Positions 26,088 to 35,126 of a stretch of DNA of 64,000 nucleotides are shown here, one piece after another. Below the pieces are notes generated by a model. The model was not told where the DNA came from, made no database searches, and saw only the letters and a list, made by a program, of their open reading frames with translations. The stretch is from Acinetobacter sp. WU_MDCI_Axc73. GTDB taxonomy: Bacteria; Pseudomonadota; Gammaproteobacteria; Pseudomonadales; Moraxellaceae. Both the position numbers and the translations under genes were made by a program. The stretch lies in the NCBI RefSeq assembly GCF_025562455.1, contig NZ_JAHPRO010000003.1:124001-188000 (forward strand). Direction: 5' to 3'. The stretch's first letter is position 1; every line of letters starts with the position of its first letter.

Positions 26088-27052
26088 AAAATAAAAAAGA
26101 TAATCAAGCTTGTAATGAAGCCATTATTTTGACAGATAAAATCATTACGCAGTTTCAACCTTGCCAACATGGTTATGGCTTCATGTCTTGCGCACCTCAT
26201 CGTACTCAAAGTAAAGTTTCTTATCTTCCGACAAGTTTGAGCGTTGCTCGATTTAAACCTAAGCATTCGAAGCAAAGCCTTTCGTTTTGTACTTATCGTT
26301 GCACTCAAAGCACAGTTTTTCGTCTTGCGGCAGGATCGAGTGTTGCTCGATTAAAACCTGCCTCAGGATTTACCTTAGTTGAGCTTTTGGTCGCGATTGC
26401 GATATTTGCGGTATTGTCTGCATTAGGTTGGAAAGTTTTTGATTATCTAATCAAGACTAAAGATCGAAATGCTCAGCACGAAGAGCAACTTTTTATTTTA
26501 CAAGACGCATATCAGCAAATTTTGCGAGATACTCTACAGATCATTCCACTTACGGCAAATATAAATGGGCAAATGCGCCCAGCTTTATCACTGAATAATA
26601 ACCTACTTCAGTTTAGCAAAGCCGGTGTGACTGATCCATTAGGACAGGGAATTTCGCCTTATGAACGGATTGAGTATCGCTACGATGCTTCGCAGAAAGT
26701 TGTTTATCGCTTAAAATATTCCGATTTGAATCTACCCAATAATGTACAGCCTCAATCCAGTATCTTGTTGAAAAATGTGGAACAGTTTCAAATTGATGTG
26801 TTGAATCCCCAAACTTTGAATCAATGGCCTGATACAAGCTTGGATTTTACTCAGACTCAAAATTTAAAACTCTTGCCAGCAGGTTTAAAAATTAATGTCA
26901 CCATTGCGGGAACTGAATATGAATGGATTTACAGTTTGCTCGATACGAAGGCTATTGTTTTAAAGCAACAACAAAATGATGCATCAATGAACAATAATAA
27001 TTCAACGAATAATACCAATAACAATTCCACTAATCAGACTGGACAGAATTAA
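26084..27052 (+). CDS. gspJ: T2SS minor pseudopilin GspJ, long repeat leader
   Basis: A 322-residue reading frame. The prepilin signal G-FTLVELLVAIAIFAVLSA is cleaved after Gly95, and the mature domain matches GspJ (DAYQQILRDTLQIIPL, the YERIEYRYDASQKVVYRLKY segment). Two oddities stand out. The leader of 95 residues is made from about two tandem copies of the repeat seen before gspH, with SLSVARFKP and SSVARLKPASG as the repeated peptides. The C-terminus (about 298-322) is an Asn/Thr/Ser-rich low-complexity tail. The ATG overlaps the gspI stop (ATGA), which supports use of this far-upstream start. Confidence 0.88.
   Translation: MKNKKDNQACNEAIILTDKIITQFQPCQHGYGFMSCAPHRTQSKVSYLPTSLSVARFKPKHSKQSLSFCTYRCTQSTVFRLAAGSSVARLKPASGFTLVELLVAIAIFAVLSALGWKVFDYLIKTKDRNAQHEEQLFILQDAYQQILRDTLQIIPLTANINGQMRPALSLNNNLLQFSKAGVTDPLGQGISPYERIEYRYDASQKVVYRLKYSDLNLPNNVQPQSSILLKNVEQFQIDVLNPQTLNQWPDTSLDFTQTQNLKLLPAGLKINVTIAGTEYEWIYSLLDTKAIVLKQQQNDASMNNNNSTNNTNNNSTNQTGQN
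26178..26365 (+). repeat. Duplicated leader repeat before gspJ (copy C)
   Basis: Two successive copies of the module. The first (about 26178-26260) is more decayed and ends in GAGCGTTGCTCGATTTAAAC. The second (about 26261-26365) ends in the hairpin GCAGG-ATCGAGT-GTT-GCTCGAT-TAAAA-CCTGC (26330-26361). Relative to copy A one C is replaced by T, giving a G-U pair, so the RNA stem is retained. The last 50 bases are almost identical to those of copy A. Confidence 0.85.
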
Positions 27053-27057
27053 TCGTC

Positions 27058-28023
27058 ATGATGAGAAACCGTATAAAAAATCAGCAAGGAATTGCGCTGA
27101 TCACAATTCTGGTGATGGTGGCGTTAGCAACAATTTTGGCTGCAACGATTGCAAAAAAACAAAGTAATACTGCTGAAAACACGGCTTATCTGATCCGACA
27201 AGATCAATCGTTGCTTTATGCCAAAAGTGCGGAAGCCTTCTTTTCGGAGCTTTTGGTGCAAGATGCACAGGATAGTGCGCAAGTTGATCATTTGGGGGAG
27301 ACATGGGCTAAGCCGATGCCCGCTTTTCCTGTTGAGGATGGCTATGTTTCAGGTTATTTGCAGGATGAGTCTGGAAAATTCAATCTCAATAATTTGGTTA
27401 AGGCGGACGGAACACCTGATGAAAATATTCAAAAATGGTTTGAAAAGTTATTGGTTAGAGTTGGATTGCCAGCAGAACTAAGTCAAGCTGTCATTGATTG
27501 GGAAGATCCAGATGATCAACCTACTGGTGCAATGGGGGCGGAAAGTTCTTATTATCAAGGTTTACAGCCGTCTTATCTAGCACCTAATACCCAGTTTTAT
27601 AGCATTGAAGAGTTAAAAAGAGTAAGAGGGTTTGAGGGTAAAAATTTTGATTTGATTAAACCTTATATTAGTGCTTTACCCACTACACAACCTACAAAAA
27701 TCAATATTAATACGGCTCCAGCTCTAGTTTTGGCTAGCATTGATGAAAAACTAGATCCGCATGCAATTGAAGACCAACTTAAGGCAAAATTTGCCAAAAT
27801 GGAATATTTTCATAATGTCAATGATCTCTGGTCATTGGATGCTTTTAAAAATATTGATCCAGACAATAAACAACGAGTGATGTCTTTGCTTGATGTTAAA
27901 TCTAATTATTTTCAGGCACATATAGAAGTCATGTTGAGTGAGCGTAAACGTCAGTTTAGTAGTAGCCTAATGCGTAAAGATAAACAGGTTTTTGTCTATT
28001 CAAGAAGCTTGGCTCCTTTTTAA
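27058..28023 (+). CDS. gspK: T2SS minor pseudopilin GspK
   Basis: A 321-residue GspK. The short basic leader MMRNRIKNQQG is followed directly by IALITILVMVALATILAATI; the fifth mature residue is Thr rather than Glu, as is usual for GspK. The large inserted alpha domain contains DESGKFNLNNL, VIDWEDPDDQPTGAMGAESS, FYSIEELKRVRGF and a KININTAP motif. It caps the pseudopilus tip with GspI and GspJ. Unlike the three upstream pseudopilins, it carries no repeat in its leader. It is the last gene of the gspHIJK block. Confidence 0.94.
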   Translation: MMRNRIKNQQGIALITILVMVALATILAATIAKKQSNTAENTAYLIRQDQSLLYAKSAEAFFSELLVQDAQDSAQVDHLGETWAKPMPAFPVEDGYVSGYLQDESGKFNLNNLVKADGTPDENIQKWFEKLLVRVGLPAELSQAVIDWEDPDDQPTGAMGAESSYYQGLQPSYLAPNTQFYSIEELKRVRGFEGKNFDLIKPYISALPTTQPTKININTAPALVLASIDEKLDPHAIEDQLKAKFAKMEYFHNVNDLWSLDAFKNIDPDNKQRVMSLLDVKSNYFQAHIEVMLSERKRQFSSSLMRKDKQVFVYSRSLAPF

Positions 28024-28185
28024 AAGGTATTAAAAAATACGATCGTTCATCGGTGTTGAAAAATTGACCTAAAAATAAATGTTCTGATACTTTTTGACTA
28101 TTGCTATTAACGTTAAAATTAATGTAAAGCTCAGACTTTTTCCTTTATAATTAAAATCTGTTGATCATTATTTTTAATTTGGCGC

Positions 28186-28782
28186 ATGTTAATCCGAAAG
28201 TTATTTAAGTTTGAAAATGCTCATATTGTGCGAAATTGTACATCGGATCGTTGTAAACGTTCGATTCACGGTCATAGCTATAAAGTTGAGTTGATACTTA
28301 AAGCTTCCAAGCTTGATCATGGGCAAATGGTATACGACTTTGGTTTGCTCAAAGGTGTCATCAAAGAGCTATTTGATAGTTTTGATCATGCGATTTGTTT
28401 CTGGCAGGATGATAGTGCTGAATATATTCAAGCCTGTAAAACATTTAGTGCACGTTGGGTTGCGTTGCCTGTTTCACCTTCTGCAGAACAGTTTTCTCGT
28501 ATTTTCTTTTATTTGGCACAGCAAGTTTTAAAATCAACTGAAACTCAGAATGGTGAAGGCGATGTTGAGGTTTATTCTGTGATTGTGCATGAAACTGATA
28601 CAGGCTATGCACAAAGTTTTTTAGAAGATATCCAAAATACACAGATGGGTGAATTGGATCTGGAAAGTATTGAATTTTCAGAACAAGTGAGATTAGAGTG
28701 GTCTGATCCAGAGATGTATGAACAATTAAAACAAGGTACTAAATTTCAAAACCCAAAAGTTGAGTTACAAGTGACCATCTAG
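28186..28782 (+). CDS. 6-pyruvoyl/6-carboxy-tetrahydropterin synthase-like
   Basis: A 198-residue member of the PTPS/QueD family. The zinc ligands are visible as the His of FENAH and the two His of IHGHSYKV, with the catalytic-type Cys in DRCKRS just before. QMVYDFGLLK and DSFDHAICF are further family motifs. QueD converts dihydroneopterin triphosphate to 6-carboxytetrahydropterin on the route to queuosine. This protein is longer than typical QueD (about 120 residues), with an insert near 90-130 and a C-terminal extension, so it may be a distinct subgroup. No other queuosine gene is adjacent. Confidence 0.82.
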   Translation: MLIRKLFKFENAHIVRNCTSDRCKRSIHGHSYKVELILKASKLDHGQMVYDFGLLKGVIKELFDSFDHAICFWQDDSAEYIQACKTFSARWVALPVSPSAEQFSRIFFYLAQQVLKSTETQNGEGDVEVYSVIVHETDTGYAQSFLEDIQNTQMGELDLESIEFSEQVRLEWSDPEMYEQLKQGTKFQNPKVELQVTI

Positions 28783-28826
28783 GTCAATAAAGAGTATAAA
28801 AGGTAATCGATTGATTTCAGGATGGA

Positions 28827-29543
28827 ATGATGCAATTAACTGAGCAACAGCAGGATAAACTGGGTAAGGTTCAGTTAGAACAAAGTTGGAAATATTCACT
28901 GGCAGACTTTTTACTAAGTCCGCTGATGGATAACTTGCGTGATTTCTTGGTTCAGGAAAAGCAGGCGCAAAAACTGGTTTATCCGCCGAGTAAACAGATT
29001 TTTAATGCGCTAAATACCACGCCTTTAGAGCGGGTGAAAGTCGTTATTTTGGGACAAGATCCTTATCATGGGCCGAATCAGGCCAATGGATTGAGTTTTT
29101 CTGTACAACGTGGCATCACCTTGCCACCTTCTTTACGCAATATTTTTCATGAATTGCATACCGACTTAGGCGTGCCCATGGCAAATCATGGGGATTTGAC
29201 CAAATGGGCCAATCAAGGTGTTTTACTTCTTAACAGTGTATTGACAGTTGAAGCAGGACAACCGACCTCACATCAGAAACGTGGTTGGGAAGAGTTTACA
29301 GATCATGTTATCGATGTATTAAATGAACAGCGTGAGCATATCGTTTTTATTTTATGGGGTGCTTATGCACAACGTAAAGGGCAAAGGATTGACCGTGAAA
29401 AGCATCTGGTGCTGACCGCAGCGCACCCATCGCCACTGGCAGCAAATCGTGGCGGTTTTTTTGGTTGTAAAGTCTTTTCCAAGACGAATAATTATTTGAA
29501 ACAAAATGGCATTGAGCCTATAGATTGGCAGTTGGACGCATGA
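28827..29543 (+). CDS. ung: Uracil-DNA glycosylase
   Basis: A 238-residue family 1 uracil-DNA glycosylase that removes uracil from DNA. The catalytic water-activating motif GQDPYHGPNQANGLSFSV and the DNA-intercalation motif HPSPLAANRGGFFG are intact, and HIVFILWGAYAQ lies between them. Two consecutive ATG codons (28827, 28830) follow a purine-rich AGGATGGA. The stop codon overlaps the next start by four bases. Confidence 0.96.
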   Translation: MMQLTEQQQDKLGKVQLEQSWKYSLADFLLSPLMDNLRDFLVQEKQAQKLVYPPSKQIFNALNTTPLERVKVVILGQDPYHGPNQANGLSFSVQRGITLPPSLRNIFHELHTDLGVPMANHGDLTKWANQGVLLLNSVLTVEAGQPTSHQKRGWEEFTDHVIDVLNEQREHIVFILWGAYAQRKGQRIDREKHLVLTAAHPSPLAANRGGFFGCKVFSKTNNYLKQNGIEPIDWQLDA

Positions 29544-30664
29544 CAAATACTCCCGAAGTAACTCGATATCACCCAGATCTTATTGTCGAAGAGGCAAAAA
29601 ACGGCTGGCGCATTGTTCGCCTGAATCGCCCGAAGTCTTTGCATGCTTTAGATGAGTCGATTGCGACTGCACTATTGCGTGTTTTTGAAGACTTTCACAA
29701 AGATGAGCAAGTTAAGGCCATCTGGTTAGATTCCACAACGCCAAAAGCATTTTGTGCGGGGGGGGACGTCCGTAAGCTACGCCAGTTGGTGATTAATAAT
29801 GAAGTTGAAACTGCCAATCAGTTTTTTGAGCAAGAGTATGCCTTAGACCTATTGTTACACAACTACGCCAAACCTGTGATTGTGTGGGGTGAGGGTTATG
29901 TCATGGGCGGTGGTTTAGGCTTATTTATGGCTGCACCATTTCGTTTGGTGACTCCATATTCACGTTTAGCAATGCCAGAAATTAACATTGGTCTTTATCC
30001 TGATGTAGGTGCGAGTCGTTTTCTTGCAGATCGTGGTCCTATCGGTTTATTTACAGGCCTGACAGGTTCGATCATGACGGCTGCTGGCGCGTATAGCATA
30101 GGTTGGGCAACACATATTTGCGATGCTCAACGTGATAATGTGCTGAAAAAAGTCATGGATATTGACTGGAATCATTACCCCGCGGGTGATTTTAGAGCGA
30201 TTGATGATACTTTAAATAGTTTACATCGACCTGTGGCAGCAGGGCCGCTACAAAACTCTCTGGATGTTATTCATAGTGTTTGTCGCGGCGTTAGTTTTGA
30301 GCAGGATTATCAGGCGATTATTGGGCTGAATGATGCGCGTAGTGACTGGTTACGCCAAGCCAGTGAAAACTTGCAAAAAGGTTCTCCAAGTACAGCCGCA
30401 ATTACATGGCTTCTCTGGCAATGGGGTAAGCAAGTACATGCTTGGGATGAAGTCTTTAAGCTTGAAGCGCAAATCTCTAACTGGAAAATCCGACATCCTG
30501 ATTTTGTAGAGGGCGTACGTGCGCGTCTAGTTGATAAAGATTTATCACCTGCATGGAAAGATACTGAAGATTTTAGCTTAAAAGGTATTTTGGGTGATCA
30601 TCCACCTGTGACCAATATTGAAAGTTGGAATCAATTGCTCAAATATTATGGTGTTATCAACTAG
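29540..30664 (+). CDS. Enoyl-CoA hydratase/3-hydroxyisobutyryl-CoA hydrolase family
   Basis: A 374-residue crotonase-fold protein of the ECH_2 subgroup, which includes 3-hydroxyisobutyryl-CoA hydrolase of valine breakdown. Motifs are the LNRPKSLHALDESI start, AFCAGGDVRKL at the oxyanion-hole region, EGYVMGGGLGLFMAAPFRLV, and PEINIGLYPDVGASRFLADR. The length of about 375 residues separates it from simple hydratases of about 260. The ATG at 29540 overlaps the ung stop (ATGA). No other valine-degradation gene is adjacent, so the substrate is uncertain. Confidence 0.85.
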   Translation: MTNTPEVTRYHPDLIVEEAKNGWRIVRLNRPKSLHALDESIATALLRVFEDFHKDEQVKAIWLDSTTPKAFCAGGDVRKLRQLVINNEVETANQFFEQEYALDLLLHNYAKPVIVWGEGYVMGGGLGLFMAAPFRLVTPYSRLAMPEINIGLYPDVGASRFLADRGPIGLFTGLTGSIMTAAGAYSIGWATHICDAQRDNVLKKVMDIDWNHYPAGDFRAIDDTLNSLHRPVAAGPLQNSLDVIHSVCRGVSFEQDYQAIIGLNDARSDWLRQASENLQKGSPSTAAITWLLWQWGKQVHAWDEVFKLEAQISNWKIRHPDFVEGVRARLVDKDLSPAWKDTEDFSLKGILGDHPPVTNIESWNQLLKYYGVIN

Positions 30665-30667
30665 CTT

Positions 30668-31189
30668 ATGTCTGAGCCGATTTATTCTGATGAGTATTGG
30701 ATGCAGCTTGCTTTTGATCAGGCTGCATTGGCGGCATCTGAAGGTGAGATTCCTGTTGGTGCTGTCATTGTGAGTCAGAATAAAGTCATTGGTACAGGTT
30801 ATAATGCACCAATTTCGTTAAATGATCCTACCGCGCATGCCGAGATTCGTGCCATACGTATGGCATGTGAATCGGTTCGGAATTATCGTTTGCCTGCTGA
30901 TGCAACTTTATATGTTACGCTCGAACCATGTACCATGTGTGTGGGTGCATTAATACACTCACGTATTTATCGTGTAGTATTTGCAACCACAGAACCCAAG
31001 GCAGGATCTTTGGTCAGTGCGCGCCAATTACTTGACTCAGGTTATTATAATCATAAATTTATCGTTGAGCATGGCTGTATGCAGCAACAATGCTCAGAGC
31101 AATTAAGCCTCTTCTTTAAAAGCCGTAGAGAACAAAAGCGTAGTGAGCGTCTGCTTAATTTTAACGTTTTAAAAAGTGATGCAGAATAA
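30668..31189 (+). CDS. tadA: tRNA-specific adenosine deaminase TadA
   Basis: A 173-residue zinc deaminase that converts A34 of tRNA-Arg(ACG) to inosine. The zinc and catalytic motifs are present: DPTAHAEIRAIR and VTLEPCTMCVGALIHSRI. The C-terminal part with CSEQLSLFFKSRREQKR is typical of TadA and helps set it apart from free-base deaminases. It starts 4 bases after the preceding stop codon and so completes the ung-hydratase-tadA unit. Confidence 0.94.
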   Translation: MSEPIYSDEYWMQLAFDQAALAASEGEIPVGAVIVSQNKVIGTGYNAPISLNDPTAHAEIRAIRMACESVRNYRLPADATLYVTLEPCTMCVGALIHSRIYRVVFATTEPKAGSLVSARQLLDSGYYNHKFIVEHGCMQQQCSEQLSLFFKSRREQKRSERLLNFNVLKSDAE

Positions 31190-31265
31190 ATTCATACTCG
31201 CTGAACTGACAAAAAACATTCACGTAAGATCTCTTGATTCCTTTTGTATGTTTCGATAGTGTGTC

Positions 31266-31294
31266 TTGACAATATAAATTGTCATTGCTATCTG
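31266..31294 (+). promoter_or_regulatory. Promoter-like TTGACA-17-TATCTG
   Basis: TTGACA (31266-31271) is separated by exactly 17 bases from TATCTG (31289-31294). A perfect inverted repeat, GACAAT-ATAA-ATTGTC (31268-31283), overlaps the -35 box. The predicted transcription start would fall about three bases before the ATG at 31305, leaving no room for a Shine-Dalgarno, so the spacing is suspicious. Confidence 0.35.
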
Positions 31295-31304
31295 GAGAGC
31301 TGTG

Positions 31305-31739
31305 ATGAATGCCATCACCATAAAAAAAGAATTTAATGCACCGATTGATCAAGTATTTGATCTACTCTCAAAACATGCAACATATAACCAAGCTTTTGCA
31401 CCTATTCAAGTCGTTAGAGTTAAGGATTCCGCAGATCCTGATCGCCCAGATGGTTTAGGGTCAGTACGCCGTATGGGATTTGGGCCATTTAAGCCGTTAA
31501 AAGAAGAAATCACTTTGTTGGAAGAAAACAAGCGTATCGAATACAAGTTAATCGATAATCCATTGATAAAACATCATATTGGTCGAATTGATTTTCAAGA
31601 AATTGCGCCCAACAAAACTTTAGTAACCTACACCATTGAATTAACCGCAAAAATTCCATTTGTCAGCAAATTAATTCTTGCACAACTTAAAGCAGCGATT
31701 ACACTAGGCTTTTCAAAATTAGCAAAATCGATCGCTTAG
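31305..31739 (+). CDS. SRPBCC (START-like) family protein
   Basis: A 144-residue single-domain protein of the SRPBCC/polyketide-cyclase type. This is a helix-grip fold with a deep hydrophobic pocket, here starting [20 protein letters not shown] and showing [20 protein letters not shown] and a C-terminal helix. Members bind or modify small hydrophobic ligands; none can be named. The ATG at 31305 follows GGAGAG; a GTG lies one codon earlier. It precedes cmk by 10 bases and may be co-transcribed. Confidence 0.8.
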   Translation: MNAITIKKEFNAPIDQVFDLLSKHATYNQAFAPIQVVRVKDSADPDRPDGLGSVRRMGFGPFKPLKEEITLLEENKRIEYKLIDNPLIKHHIGRIDFQEIAPNKTLVTYTIELTAKIPFVSKLILAQLKAAITLGFSKLAKSIA

Positions 31740-31749
31740 TGGGATTTTA

Positions 31750-32433
31750 ATGACAGTTCATATTATTACAATCGATGGGCCAAGTGGTTCAGGTAAAGGC
31801 ACACTTGCTGCAAAACTCGCTCAACATTATGGTTTTCATTTACTGGATTCAGGTGCTTTATATCGATTACTTGGGCTGTCATTACATCAAAAAAATTTAC
31901 TCGATGCGTTAGATATCCGTTTAGATGAATGTGTAGAAGTTGCGATCCATCTTGATATTAAATTTGAAACAAAAGATGAAGGAACTGCCATTATTTTAGA
32001 TGGTGAGGATGTGACTCAAACAATTCGTACAGAACGCGTAGGGGAGTTTGCATCTCAGGTTGCAGCAATACCCGAACTTCGCAAAGCCTTATTTGATCGA
32101 CAACGCGCTTTTATTCAGACACCTGGATTGGTTGCTGATGGTCGTGATATGGCGACTTCAATTTTCCCGGAAGCCAAAGCCAAAATTTATCTGACGGCAT
32201 CTGCTGAGTCGCGTGCAGAGCGTCGTGTAAAGCAGTTGCAGGGGATGGGGCTAGATGTTAAAATGAGCGACATTTTGGCTAATATACAGTCGCGTGATCA
32301 GCGTGATATGCAACGAGCAGTTGCACCATTACGTCCAGCTGAAGATGCTTATCAGATTGATAGCTCAAATTTGACTATTGATCAAGTGTTTCAGTTAATG
32401 ACCGATTACGTCAACCATTGTATAAGAGCCTAA
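31750..32433 (+). CDS. cmk: Cytidylate kinase
   Basis: A 227-residue nucleoside monophosphate kinase that phosphorylates CMP and dCMP. It shows the P-loop [52 protein letters not shown] and the lid with [10 protein letters not shown] and [16 protein letters not shown]. The cmk-rpsA-ihfB order is widely conserved in gammaproteobacteria and is present here. Confidence 0.96.
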   Translation: MTVHIITIDGPSGSGKGTLAAKLAQHYGFHLLDSGALYRLLGLSLHQKNLLDALDIRLDECVEVAIHLDIKFETKDEGTAIILDGEDVTQTIRTERVGEFASQVAAIPELRKALFDRQRAFIQTPGLVADGRDMATSIFPEAKAKIYLTASAESRAERRVKQLQGMGLDVKMSDILANIQSRDQRDMQRAVAPLRPAEDAYQIDSSNLTIDQVFQLMTDYVNHCIRA

Positions 32434-32546
32434 CCGATTTTTTAAATCAGTTAAAGCATAGCTTGATCAGTTTATTATGGACTATGTAGAGACTTAACTA
32501 AACCGGCCTTGTCTGATCCAAGACCGCTGACTTTATCAGGTATATC

Positions 32547-34223
32547 ATGACCGAATCTTTTGCAGCCCTCTTTGAAGAAAGTGAATTAAACCTCAACGTT
32601 GAAAAGGGTGCAGTCATCCAAGGTGTTGTTGTTAGCATCGATAGTGACTGGGTAACTGTTGACACTGGCCTTAAATCTGAAGGCGTTGTTGACCGTGCTG
32701 AATTTTTAAATGAACAACGTGAACTTGAAGTTCAAGTTGGTGATACTGTTGACGTCGTTGTAGAAGCGCTTGACAACGGTATGGGTCAAACTGTTTTATC
32801 ACGTGAAAAAGCAAAACGTGCTGAAACGTGGACTAAACTTGAAAAAATCTTTGAAGATGGCGAAATCGTTACTGGTGTTATTTCTGGTAAGGTTAAAGGC
32901 GGTTTCACTGTTGACATCGGTCCTGTACGTGCGTTCCTACCAGGTTCATTGGTAGACACTCGTCCAATCCGTGACACAACTCACCTTGAAGGTAAAGAGT
33001 TAGAGTTTAAAGTGATTAAACTTGATGCTAAACGTAATAACGTTGTGGTATCTCGTCGTGCGGTGATGGAAGCTGAATCTTCTGCTGACCGTGAAGCACT
33101 TCTTGCTCAACTTGAAGAAGGTCAAACCGTTACAGGTACAATTAAGAACCTTACTGATTACGGCGCATTCGTTGATCTTGGCGGTATCGATGGTCTTCTT
33201 CACATTACAGATATGGCTTGGAAGCGTATCAAGCATCCATCTGAAGTGGTTGAAGTAGGTCAAGAAGTGACTGTTAAAGTCCTTAAGTTTGATCGTGAGC
33301 GTAACCGTGTTTCTCTAGGTCTTAAACAACTTGGTGAAGATCCATGGTTAGCGATCATGAACCGTTACCCTAAAGGTTCTATCGTTAAAGCACGTGTAAC
33401 TAACTTAACTGACTACGGTTGTTTCGCTGAAATCGCTGAAGGCGTTGAAGGTCTTGTTCACGTTTCTGAAATGGATCATACCAACAAAAACATCCACCCA
33501 TCTAAAGTTGTTCAGATTGGTGATGAAGTGGATGTGATGGTTCTTGAAGTTGATGAAGAGCGTCGTCGTATTTCTCTTGGTATTAAACAAACTCGTGCTA
33601 ACCCATGGGAAGAGTTTGCTAAGGCTCACGACAAAGGTGAAAAAGTTTCTGGTACGATCAAATCAATCACTGATTTCGGTATTTTCATTGGTTTACCTGG
33701 CGGTATCGACGGTTTAGTTCACTTGTCTGATATTTCTTGGAATGAACAAGGTGAAGAAGCAATCCGTCGTTACAAGAAAGGTGACACTGTTGAAGCGGTT
33801 ATCTTGTCTGTAGACGCTGAAGGCAACCGTATCAGCCTTGGTATCAAACAATTGAACAGCGATCCATTCAATGACTTCTTGGCAGCGAATGAACGTGGTG
33901 CATTGGTTAAAGGTACTGTAACTGCGGTTGACGCGAAAGGCGCGACTGTTAAGTTGGCTGACGAAGTTGAAGCAACGTTGAAAGCATCAGAAATTAACCG
34001 TGATCGCGTTGAAGATGCCACTAAGTTCCTAGAAGTTGGTCAAGAAGTTGAAGCGAAAATCATCAACGTTGACCGCAAGTCTCGCTCTATCAACTTGTCT
34101 ATCAAAGCGAAAGACGAAGCTGAAGAGAAAGAAGCTGTTGCAAATCTTCGTACTGCAACGACTTCTACTCAAGAAAATGGTCCTAAGACCATTGGTGACT
34201 TGATCAAGGCACAAATGAAGTAA
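32547..34223 (+). CDS. rpsA: 30S ribosomal protein S1
   Basis: A 558-residue protein with six S1 RNA-binding repeats, recognisable from [100 protein letters not shown] and a degenerate last repeat. S1 unfolds mRNA at the ribosome. Codon use is strongly biased, with few rare codons, as expected of a highly expressed gene. The 113-base leader upstream may carry an autoregulatory structure. Two hairpins follow the stop codon. Confidence 0.97.
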   Translation: MTESFAALFEESELNLNVEKGAVIQGVVVSIDSDWVTVDTGLKSEGVVDRAEFLNEQRELEVQVGDTVDVVVEALDNGMGQTVLSREKAKRAETWTKLEKIFEDGEIVTGVISGKVKGGFTVDIGPVRAFLPGSLVDTRPIRDTTHLEGKELEFKVIKLDAKRNNVVVSRRAVMEAESSADREALLAQLEEGQTVTGTIKNLTDYGAFVDLGGIDGLLHITDMAWKRIKHPSEVVEVGQEVTVKVLKFDRERNRVSLGLKQLGEDPWLAIMNRYPKGSIVKARVTNLTDYGCFAEIAEGVEGLVHVSEMDHTNKNIHPSKVVQIGDEVDVMVLEVDEERRRISLGIKQTRANPWEEFAKAHDKGEKVSGTIKSITDFGIFIGLPGGIDGLVHLSDISWNEQGEEAIRRYKKGDTVEAVILSVDAEGNRISLGIKQLNSDPFNDFLAANERGALVKGTVTAVDAKGATVKLADEVEATLKASEINRDRVEDATKFLEVGQEVEAKIINVDRKSRSINLSIKAKDEAEEKEAVANLRTATTSTQENGPKTIGDLIKAQMK

Positions 34224-34232
34224 AACTTATAT

Positions 34233-34268
34233 AAAAGTACGGTTAGTGTAACTAATTCGTACTTTTTA
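34233..34268 (+). terminator. First terminator after rpsA
   Basis: A long stem with arms AAAAGTACG and CGTACTTTT around inner complementary TTAGT/ACTAA, followed by a short T-rich stretch. It lies 10 bases after the rpsA stop. Confidence 0.85.
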
Positions 34269-34281
34269 TACGATTTACTGT

Positions 34282-34321
34282 AAACGGTAGCGTAGTATTA
34301 GTGTACTGCGCTACCGTTTTG
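34282..34321 (+). terminator. Second terminator-like hairpin after rpsA
   Basis: Arms AAACGGTAGCG and CGCTACCGTTT enclose a further partly paired segment. A run of four T closes the arm. Together with the first hairpin it forms a tandem terminator between rpsA and ihfB, which would need its own promoter in the remaining 60 bases. Confidence 0.75.
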
Positions 34322-34380
34322 TATTTAAACAGGTTATTATTAAAGTCATTGAAAATCAGTAAGAAATAAAGAGGTCATCA

Positions 34381-34686
34381 ATGACGACTGAAGCACTTAA
34401 TAAATCTGACTTAATTGAGCGTATTTCCTTAAAGAACCCTCACTTGGCAGAACCTTTAGTAGAAGAAGCGGTAAAGATCATGATCGATCAAATGATCGAG
34501 GCTTTATCAACAGATAATCGTATCGAAATTCGCGGTTTTGGTAGTTTTGCATTACATCATCGTGATCCTCGTGTGGGACGTAATCCTAAGACGGGAAAAT
34601 CAGTTGAAGTTGCTGCGAAGGCCGTTCCGCACTTTAAACCCGGAAAAGCACTTCGTGATGCAGTAAACGAAGTTGTGGCAAAATAA
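34381..34686 (+). CDS. ihfB: Integration host factor beta subunit
   Basis: A 101-residue DNA-bending protein of the HU/IHF family. It starts with [20 protein letters not shown] and has the arm motif [26 protein letters not shown] with the intercalating Pro (RNPKTG), ending in the usual [12 protein letters not shown]. Its location after rpsA supports the beta subunit (HimD) rather than HU. The IhfA partner is encoded elsewhere. Confidence 0.95.
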   Translation: MTTEALNKSDLIERISLKNPHLAEPLVEEAVKIMIDQMIEALSTDNRIEIRGFGSFALHHRDPRVGRNPKTGKSVEVAAKAVPHFKPGKALRDAVNEVVAK

Positions 34687-34716
34687 CAATTAAGAATTAA
34701 CAAAAATGAGGTGCCT

Positions 34717-35082
34717 ATGCGTATTATCTTGATCGCATTACTCGTTGTTTTATTTGGTTATTCGCTTGCTTTGGTACTCCAAAATAGTACGGAGTTATCT
34801 GTTGATTTGTTATTCACACAAATACCAGCAATGCGTTTGGGCTTATTACTTTTGATTACTTTGGCACTTGGAATTGTCATAGGACTTTTACTGGGTATTT
34901 TGGTCTTTAAAGTCATTCAAAAAGGTTGGGAAATTAAACGCTTAAGAAAAGATATTGATTATCTGCGTAAAGAGCAAATTCAAATGGCGCAAGTTGCTGC
35001 TGCGCAAGTTGCGGCGAATACCAAGCATGAAAAGACAGTGGTGGAAATTCAACCTGAGACTCAGGATCGAACTCCTTTATGA
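34717..35082 (+). CDS. lapA: LapA-domain inner-membrane protein
   Basis: A 121-residue protein with two N-terminal membrane helices (IILIALLVVLFGYSLALVLQ and LGLLLLITLALGIVIGLLLG), followed by a cytoplasmic coiled region, KRLRKDIDYLRKEQIQ. It belongs to the LapA (YciS) family; in E. coli LapA cooperates with LapB in regulating lipid A synthesis through LpxC stability. The lapB partner is not in the window. The ATG at 34717 lies 5 bases after GAGG; the GTG at 34711 overlaps the Shine-Dalgarno. Confidence 0.88.
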   Translation: MRIILIALLVVLFGYSLALVLQNSTELSVDLLFTQIPAMRLGLLLLITLALGIVIGLLLGILVFKVIQKGWEIKRLRKDIDYLRKEQIQMAQVAAAQVAANTKHEKTVVEIQPETQDRTPL

Positions 35083-35126
35083 GTGGTTTTACTTTATAGA
35101 TAAAAGTATAAAATATTGAAATAAAA

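Noticed and set aside
24887..26370. Leader repeats as a CRISPR array or DNA-uptake sequence
   Set aside because: The units are degenerate, without regular spacers, and contain nested palindromes; they are not short identical motifs scattered through the window.
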